48,111 nucleotides of DNA, from the NCBI GenBank assembly GCA_016794225.1, contig JAEUKQ010000004.1, positions 22,177 to 70,287 on the forward strand. Direction: 5' to 3'. This stretch comes from Alphaproteobacteria bacterium (GTDB lineage Bacteria > Pseudomonadota > Alphaproteobacteria > JAEUKQ01). The notes below the pieces were generated by a model. That model made no database searches, was not told where the DNA came from, and saw nothing but the letters and a program-made list of their open reading frames with translations. This document shows positions 43,452 to 48,111 of this stretch, piece after piece (position 1 is the stretch's first letter; each line of letters begins with the position of its first letter). Both the position numbers and the translations under genes were made by a program.

Positions 43452-44858
43452 TTGTTGTGGCAAGATTTTCTAATTCCTTATTTAGGAATTATTGTTGGAA
43501 GTATATTCGCACTGTTTGTATTAGGGCACATGCTGCGCCAGCGGCGGCCGCCGGCCAGTACAGTTGCTTGGTTACTTGCCATTATACTAATACCATATGT
43601 GGGTATTCCATTATACATTTTATTAGGCGGGCGCAAAATTCGCCGTTTGGCACGCCGCAAGAAAAAACTGTTGTTAGGTGGTTTTGAAGAAATACCGCTT
43701 GAAAAAACGGCGCTTGCCGATCGTTTTTTGCGTTCTTATGGGTTGCCTGGTGCTACGGCAAACAACCATATAGAATTTCACAATAATGGTCAAACATCCT
43801 ATCAGGCGTTGATTGATTTAATCGACCGTGCTGAAGTTTCGATCCATATCGCTATTTTTATTTTTGCTGCTGATCCAGTTGGTCAAGATTTGCTTGAGCG
43901 ACTTGAAAAAAAGGCTAAACAAGGAATTGATGTTCGGTTGCTTCTTGATAGTTTTGGCTGTCGCTTGCTGCCGAGTCGTCTTTTAAGGCCACTTAGAAGT
44001 GCGGGCGGGCGGGTTGCATATTTTATGCCAATGTTTTGGAAGTCGTTGCGATCGCATCTTAAATTTCCTGGAAATGCTCATCTTCGTAATCATCGCAAGC
44101 TTGTGGTCGTCGACGGGACAGAAGTTTGGGCAGGTGGTGCCAATTTAGCTCAGGAATATATAGGACCCCGCCGCTCAGCAAAACGCTGGAAAGATTTAAC
44201 TTTTATCATTCGCGGTGAGGCAGCCAAGGTTTATCAAGAAATATTTAGGCTAGATTGGAATTTTGCCAGTAGCGAACAGATGGATAAAACTCTGCCAGCC
44301 CATCGCTTGGTTACCGGCGGAACAGAGACGATTCAAGTTGTGCCATCTGGACCCGATATACCTGATGACCCTTTTTATAGTGCTGTATTAACGGCTTGTC
44401 ACACCGCAAATCATCGGTTGTGGGTTGTTACGCCATATTTTATTCCTGACGAACCTTTGCTGCAAGCAATGTCTATTGCTATTCACCGCGGGGTAGATGT
44501 ACGGGTCGTTGTTCCCTTAAAATCCAACCATTTAGTTGCCGATATAGCGCGCGGTAGTTTTTTACGTGATCTGCAGCAAGCTGGGGGAACCGTTCTGTTG
44601 CATCGGGGAAAAATGATGCACGCGAAGGCACTTATTTTTGATCAAAATTTGGCTGTTGTTGGGTCAGCCAATATGGATGCACGTAGTTTGTTTTTCAATT
44701 ATGAGGTAGTTAGTTTTTTATATAGTCCCCAGGCAATTGCAGCAGTCGATTCTTATATAATCAGTCTTTTGCGTCATTGTCGGGTTGGTGTCCGCCAAGC
44801 TGGCCGGTTTAGAGAATTTGGCGCAGGACTTATTCGCTTGATTGCCCCCTTGCTTTAA
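43452..44858 (+). CDS. cls: Cardiolipin synthase (PLD superfamily, ClsA-like)
   Basis: Inner-membrane enzyme that joins two phosphatidylglycerols into cardiolipin and glycerol. It has 468 residues with two N-terminal membrane spans (~8-25 and ~38-58) and two HKD motifs: NHRKLVVVDG with GGANLA, and MHAKALIFD with GSANMD. The start is TTG at 43452; AGGGAAG lies 8 bases upstream and no ATG is nearby. The adjacent TTG at 43455 is an alternative. Architecture and length match ClsA. Confidence 0.92.
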   Translation: MLWQDFLIPYLGIIVGSIFALFVLGHMLRQRRPPASTVAWLLAIILIPYVGIPLYILLGGRKIRRLARRKKKLLLGGFEEIPLEKTALADRFLRSYGLPGATANNHIEFHNNGQTSYQALIDLIDRAEVSIHIAIFIFAADPVGQDLLERLEKKAKQGIDVRLLLDSFGCRLLPSRLLRPLRSAGGRVAYFMPMFWKSLRSHLKFPGNAHLRNHRKLVVVDGTEVWAGGANLAQEYIGPRRSAKRWKDLTFIIRGEAAKVYQEIFRLDWNFASSEQMDKTLPAHRLVTGGTETIQVVPSGPDIPDDPFYSAVLTACHTANHRLWVVTPYFIPDEPLLQAMSIAIHRGVDVRVVVPLKSNHLVADIARGSFLRDLQQAGGTVLLHRGKMMHAKALIFDQNLAVVGSANMDARSLFFNYEVVSFLYSPQAIAAVDSYIISLLRHCRVGVRQAGRFREFGAGLIRLIAPLL

Positions 44859-44894
44859 TTAGGTGGGTATCAAGATACTTGATGAGGCACTAGA

Positions 44895-44925
44895 TTGACT
44901 TCATCACTAATTTAGTGATGATAAT
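44895..44925 (+). promoter_or_regulatory. pnt promoter with an embedded 19-bp perfect palindrome (candidate operator)
   Basis: CATCACTAA (44902-44910), one T, TTAGTGATG (44912-44920): nine-base arms match perfectly. TTGACT (44895-44900) lies directly to the left, and GATAAT (44920-44925) overlaps the right edge, with 19 bases between them. A dimeric regulator bound here would occupy the space between the -35 and -10. The site is 42 bases before the pntAA start. Confidence 0.6.
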
Positions 44926-44961
44926 GGAAGCGACCGAACTGTTCAAATTAGGGAATAAATT

Positions 44962-46119
44962 ATGGTCAAAATAGCTGTGCTTAAAGAAAGTGCTTCGCAC
45001 GAATATCGCGTTGCCGTTAGCCCAGAAAGCATTCGCAGAATAAAGGCATTGGGTCTTGATGTGCTTGTTGAAGCAGGAGCCGGCACTCGGGCTAATTTTA
45101 CAGATGAAATGTTTGTCAAAGCTGGCGCGCTTATCGAGCATGACGTACCCAAAATTCTTGGTCAGGCAGATTTTCTTTTTAAGGTTCAATCACCTTATGT
45201 CAGTGAAGCTGAAAATATTGATCATGTTAAATATCTTAAGCCAGGAACTATTTTAATTGGGTTGTTATCGCCCTATACACAGCGCGACATGCTGCGGCGT
45301 TATCAAGAACAAAAAATTATTTCTTTTGCCTTAGAGCTTGTCCCAAGGACAACAAGGGCACAAACGATGGATGTTTTGTCGTCCCAGGCGAATCTGGCTG
45401 GATACAAGGCTGTTTTAGAAGCAACAAATCTCTATGCCCGCAGTATGCCGATGATGATGACGGCTGCGGGTACTATTGCGCCGGCAAAAGTAATGATCAT
45501 GGGGGCTGGCGTTGCAGGATTGCAAGCCATTGCTACTGCCCGGCGGCTTGGGGCAATTGTGTGTGCAACAGATGTTAGACCTGCAGCAAAAGAGCAAGTT
45601 GAAAGTTTAGGTGCAAGCTTTATCGCTGTCATTGACGAAGAATTTAAGGCTGCTGAATCAGCGGGCGGATATGCCAAGCAAATGAGCGCATCTTATCAAG
45701 AAAAACAAGCCGCCCTGATTGCCGAAACGATTAAAAAACAGGATATTGTTATAACCACCGCGCAAATTCCAGGAAAGCAAGCACCAAGACTGATTACCAA
45801 GACGATGGTTGAAACAATGAAACCGGGCAGTATTATTGTTGATTTGGCGGTTGAGCAGGGCGGCAATTGCGAATTAAGCCGTGTTGGTGATGTTGTTGAA
45901 CATCAAAAAGTTAAAATTGTTGGTTTCCCAAACATGCCATCGCGCTTGGCCGAGGTTGCCTCAAGTCAGTATGCCAATAACCTTTACCAATTTTTTCTAT
46001 TGCTGTTTCACAAAAATGACCGTCGGGTACAAATACCGTGGGATGATGATATTGTTAAATCCTGTGCTTTAACGCGTGACGGTCACATTATTCATCCCGC
46101 TTTTCAGGTGAACACATGA
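44962..46119 (+). CDS. pntAA: NAD(P) transhydrogenase subunit alpha part 1 (PntAA)
   Basis: Soluble NAD(H)-binding domain I of the proton-translocating transhydrogenase, 385 residues. It resembles alanine dehydrogenase: the N-terminal [17 protein letters not shown] block, the Rossmann [19 protein letters not shown] (about residues 175-193) and the [15 protein letters not shown] mobile loop region. In this three-gene form, as in Rhodospirillum rubrum, domain I is a separate protein. The stop overlaps the pntAB start by 4 bases. A palindrome-bearing promoter lies upstream. Confidence 0.95.
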   Translation: MVKIAVLKESASHEYRVAVSPESIRRIKALGLDVLVEAGAGTRANFTDEMFVKAGALIEHDVPKILGQADFLFKVQSPYVSEAENIDHVKYLKPGTILIGLLSPYTQRDMLRRYQEQKIISFALELVPRTTRAQTMDVLSSQANLAGYKAVLEATNLYARSMPMMMTAAGTIAPAKVMIMGAGVAGLQAIATARRLGAIVCATDVRPAAKEQVESLGASFIAVIDEEFKAAESAGGYAKQMSASYQEKQAALIAETIKKQDIVITTAQIPGKQAPRLITKTMVETMKPGSIIVDLAVEQGGNCELSRVGDVVEHQKVKIVGFPNMPSRLAEVASSQYANNLYQFFLLLFHKNDRRVQIPWDDDIVKSCALTRDGHIIHPAFQVNT

Positions 46120-46553
46120 CACCAAATGAACTCATCGAACAAATTAAAAAACTAGCCGAACAGAGCGATAGCCTTAGTAATGGGTTAGTTAAGATAGCAG
46201 GCCAAGCGCAACAGATAATTTGGCATCAGGGTGCTAGTGGCGTGGATCACGGGCAGCAATTGGTTGTGGCTTTGACGGTTTTTGTATTGGCGTGTTTTGT
46301 TGGTTATTATGTAGTTTGGCGTGTCACGCCTGCGCTACATTCACCACTTATGGCCGTTACCAATGCCGTATCGTCAGTTATTATTGTTGGAGCCTTATTG
46401 GCAGTTAGCCAATCAGCCCCATTAATAACTCAAATTGCTGGTTTTACAGCTATATTGCTGGCTTCGGTTAATATTTTTGGAGGCTTTGTTATTACCGCGC
46501 GGATGTTATCAAAATTTCGCACAAAGAATCAGGTAAAGGGGAAAAAATCATGA
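46116..46553 (+). CDS. pntAB: NAD(P) transhydrogenase subunit alpha part 2 (PntAB)
   Basis: Small membrane subunit carrying part of the proton channel (domain II). It has 145 residues: a soluble N-terminus of about 50 residues, then three or four membrane spans. The block [24 protein letters not shown] is the conserved core; the C-terminus is basic. Its start overlaps the pntAA stop and its stop overlaps the pntB start by 4 bases each, so the three genes are tightly coupled. Confidence 0.95.
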   Translation: MTPNELIEQIKKLAEQSDSLSNGLVKIAGQAQQIIWHQGASGVDHGQQLVVALTVFVLACFVGYYVVWRVTPALHSPLMAVTNAVSSVIIVGALLAVSQSAPLITQIAGFTAILLASVNIFGGFVITARMLSKFRTKNQVKGKKS

Positions 46554-47974
46554 ACCTTACCCAGTCAGGATTGCTTTATTTGCTTGCGGCGGTTTTATTT
46601 ATTTTCACCTTGCGGGGACTTTCATCGCCAACATCATCAAAATGGGGTAATTTTTTTGGCATCCTTGGCATGATTGTTGCAATCGTTACAACCATTTTAA
46701 TGATACCCGAAATTGATTATGTTTTAGCGACTTCGGCGATTATTATTGGTGGTACAATCGGTACGGTTATTGCCTTACGCCTACAGATGACAGCATTACC
46801 CCAGTTGGTTGCCGCTTTTCATAGTTTAGTTGGGCTTGCAGCCGTTTTTGTGGCAATGGCCGCCTTTTATGCCCCGGAATATTACGGTATTGCGAATCAA
46901 GCCTTGGGGGTATCTGGTGTAACGGTTCATGGACAAATCTTTAAAACAGGTAGTCTGATAGAGTTGTCAATCGGGCTTGCTATTGGCGCTGTCACATATT
47001 CCGGCTCGTTAGTTGCTTTTGCCAAGCTGCAAGGGATATTAGGTGGGAAACCCTTGGTATTTCGCGGACAGCATACGTTAAATGCCATATTATTCTTGAC
47101 GATCATTGCCTTGATTGTGCTGCTGGTGCAGCAACAATCTTCCTGGTTGTTGTGGTTGCTGGCCTTTGTAGCGGTTGTTTTTGGCTTTTTGCTTATTATG
47201 CCAATTGGGGGAGCGGATATGCCAGTTATCGTATCAATGCTCAATTCTTATTCCGGATGGGCTGCTTGTGGTATCGGATTTACGCTAAATAATTATTTGC
47301 TGATTATTACGGGGGCGCTGGTTGGGGCTTCTGGGGCTATTCTAAGTTATATTATGTGTAAGGGGATGAATCGTTCGATTATTAAGGTTGTGCTTGGCGG
47401 TTTTGGTGCAAGTGCATCGGGTGCAACAAATTCCAGCACACCCGACAAGCCGATTAAAACCGGTAGTGCCGAAGATGCAGCCTTTATTATGAAGAATGCC
47501 CGATTGGCGATTATTGTACCTGGATATGGAATGGCCGTTGCTCAGGCCCAGCATGTTCTACGTGAGATGGCCGATTTATTGAAAAAAGAAGGGGTACGGG
47601 TAGCTTATGCCATTCATCCCGTGGCCGGCCGGATGCCAGGACATATGAATGTCTTATTAGCTGAGGCTAATGTTCCTTATGATGAAGTGTTTGAACTTGA
47701 AGATATAAACCCTGAATTTGCAACTGCGGATGTTGCGTTTGTGATTGGAGCAAATGACGTTACGAACCCATCTGCTAAAACTGACCGCAGCAGTCCAATT
47801 TATGGTATGCCTGTTCTTGAGGTAGAAAAAGCCAAAACTGTACTTTTTATTAAAAGGTCGATGGCTTCGGGTTACGCCGGGGTTGAAAATCCACTATTTT
47901 TCCGCGATAATACACTCATGTTGTTTGGTGATGCTAAAAAAGTTTGTGAAGAAATCGTTAAGTCGTTGGCTTAG
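46550..47974 (+). CDS. pntB: NAD(P) transhydrogenase subunit beta (PntB)
   Basis: Membrane domain II plus the NADP(H)-binding domain III, 474 residues. About nine membrane spans fill the first ~270 residues, including the conserved [12 protein letters not shown]-like block. Domain III contains [45 protein letters not shown] and [10 protein letters not shown], the NADP-binding elements. The enzyme uses the proton gradient to reduce NADP with NADH and could supply NADPH for the glutathione-dependent enzymes in this window. Confidence 0.96.
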   Translation: MNLTQSGLLYLLAAVLFIFTLRGLSSPTSSKWGNFFGILGMIVAIVTTILMIPEIDYVLATSAIIIGGTIGTVIALRLQMTALPQLVAAFHSLVGLAAVFVAMAAFYAPEYYGIANQALGVSGVTVHGQIFKTGSLIELSIGLAIGAVTYSGSLVAFAKLQGILGGKPLVFRGQHTLNAILFLTIIALIVLLVQQQSSWLLWLLAFVAVVFGFLLIMPIGGADMPVIVSMLNSYSGWAACGIGFTLNNYLLIITGALVGASGAILSYIMCKGMNRSIIKVVLGGFGASASGATNSSTPDKPIKTGSAEDAAFIMKNARLAIIVPGYGMAVAQAQHVLREMADLLKKEGVRVAYAIHPVAGRMPGHMNVLLAEANVPYDEVFELEDINPEFATADVAFVIGANDVTNPSAKTDRSSPIYGMPVLEVEKAKTVLFIKRSMASGYAGVENPLFFRDNTLMLFGDAKKVCEEIVKSLA

Positions 47975-48031
47975 ATTCAGCATGCCAGACCTAATGATCG
48001 GACATGGTTTAACAAGCGAACAGGAGATAAA

Positions 48032-48111
48032 ATGCGACTCAATTTTATAAATAAACTGCTATTAACATTGATGTTTGTTGGTTTTTCAACATATGCCCAA
48101 GCGCAAACATC
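48032..48111 (+). CDS. Start of a secreted protein, cut by the window end
   Basis: The ATG at 48032 follows AGGAG at good spacing. The 26 visible codons read as a signal peptide: basic start (MRLNFINK), hydrophobic core and a YAQA-type cleavage site near residue 22-24. The gene continues beyond the window and the product is unknown. It is 57 bases after pntB on the same strand and may be co-transcribed. Confidence 0.7.
   Translation, partial: MRLNFINKLLLTLMFVGFSTYAQAQT

Noticed and set aside
1-48111. CRISPR arrays, transposases, phage genes or defence systems
   Set aside because: I looked for regularly spaced repeats and for typical transposase, integrase and Cas motifs and saw none.

Overview
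The window looks like chromosomal DNA of a low-GC alphaproteobacterium. The evidence is gene content and order. It has an hsp20-DUF1150 pair behind an alphaproteobacterial RpoH-type promoter and a ROSE-like thermosensor. It has an rnd-kdsD-lptC-lptA-lptB-hpf cluster, a three-subunit proton-translocating transhydrogenase (pntAA-pntAB-pntB), a membrane-anchored cytochrome c divergent from kdsB, hslO next to argD, and yejABEF. I cannot assign it below class. I saw no phage genes, transposases, CRISPR arrays or rRNA. One tRNA (Leu-CAG) is present.

Layout. 1-8.2 kb: folE, convergent with a leftward potassium-pump operon: a 29-codon membrane ORF, kdpF, kdpA, kdpB, kdpC, kdpD. Neither small gene is likely to be found by a standard gene caller. 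8.2-11.8 kb: glpD, a nitrilase-family hydrolase, a glutaredoxin and an EamA transporter. 12-17.6 kb: the yejABEF oligopeptide importer. 17.6-20.8 kb: an M17 aminopeptidase and a divergent GT39-like membrane glycosyltransferase. 20.8-22.2 kb: the heat-shock unit hsp20-DUF1150 and the hibernation factor hpf. 22.3-26.4 kb: the lipopolysaccharide genes lptB/lptA/lptC and kdsD, then RNase D and tRNA-Leu. 26.5-31.5 kb: a complex-I NDUFA9-like protein, an SDR, an alpha/beta hydrolase, cytochrome c, kdsB and a DUF6134 protein. 31.5-33.1 kb: a G-rich segment carrying a DUF4139 gene flanked by imperfect direct repeats. 33.2-39 kb: an 'AHVQWF' membrane protein, hslO, argD, an orphan ABC-2 permease, and a tandem duplication that made two paralogous small membrane proteins and left a fragment of the permease gene. 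39-45 kb: a sulfite-oxidase-like protein, glutathione peroxidase, rlmE, corA, a cupin, an EEP-family phosphodiesterase and a cardiolipin synthase. 45-48.1 kb: pntAA-pntAB-pntB behind a promoter with a perfect palindrome, then the start of a secreted protein cut by the window end.

Themes. Several genes serve the outer membrane: kdsB and kdsD for Kdo, LptA/B/C for LPS export, a GT39-like enzyme, and Cls for phospholipid. Others serve redox and bioenergetics (Pnt, GlpD, cytochrome c, glutaredoxin, glutathione peroxidase) or ion homeostasis (Kdp, CorA).

The most notable observations are: (1) KdpD keeps its sensor half but has lost the phospho-acceptor His and the ATP-binding boxes of its kinase half; no kdpE is present and the operon has a near-consensus promoter. 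(2) The ~0.8 kb tandem duplication includes a duplicated TTGACA promoter. (3) The DUF4139 segment is compositionally distinct and flanked by repeats. (4) A 19-bp perfect palindrome lies inside the pnt promoter. (5) hsp20 has a ROSE-like thermosensor. (6) rpoN and argF are missing from places where many relatives carry them.
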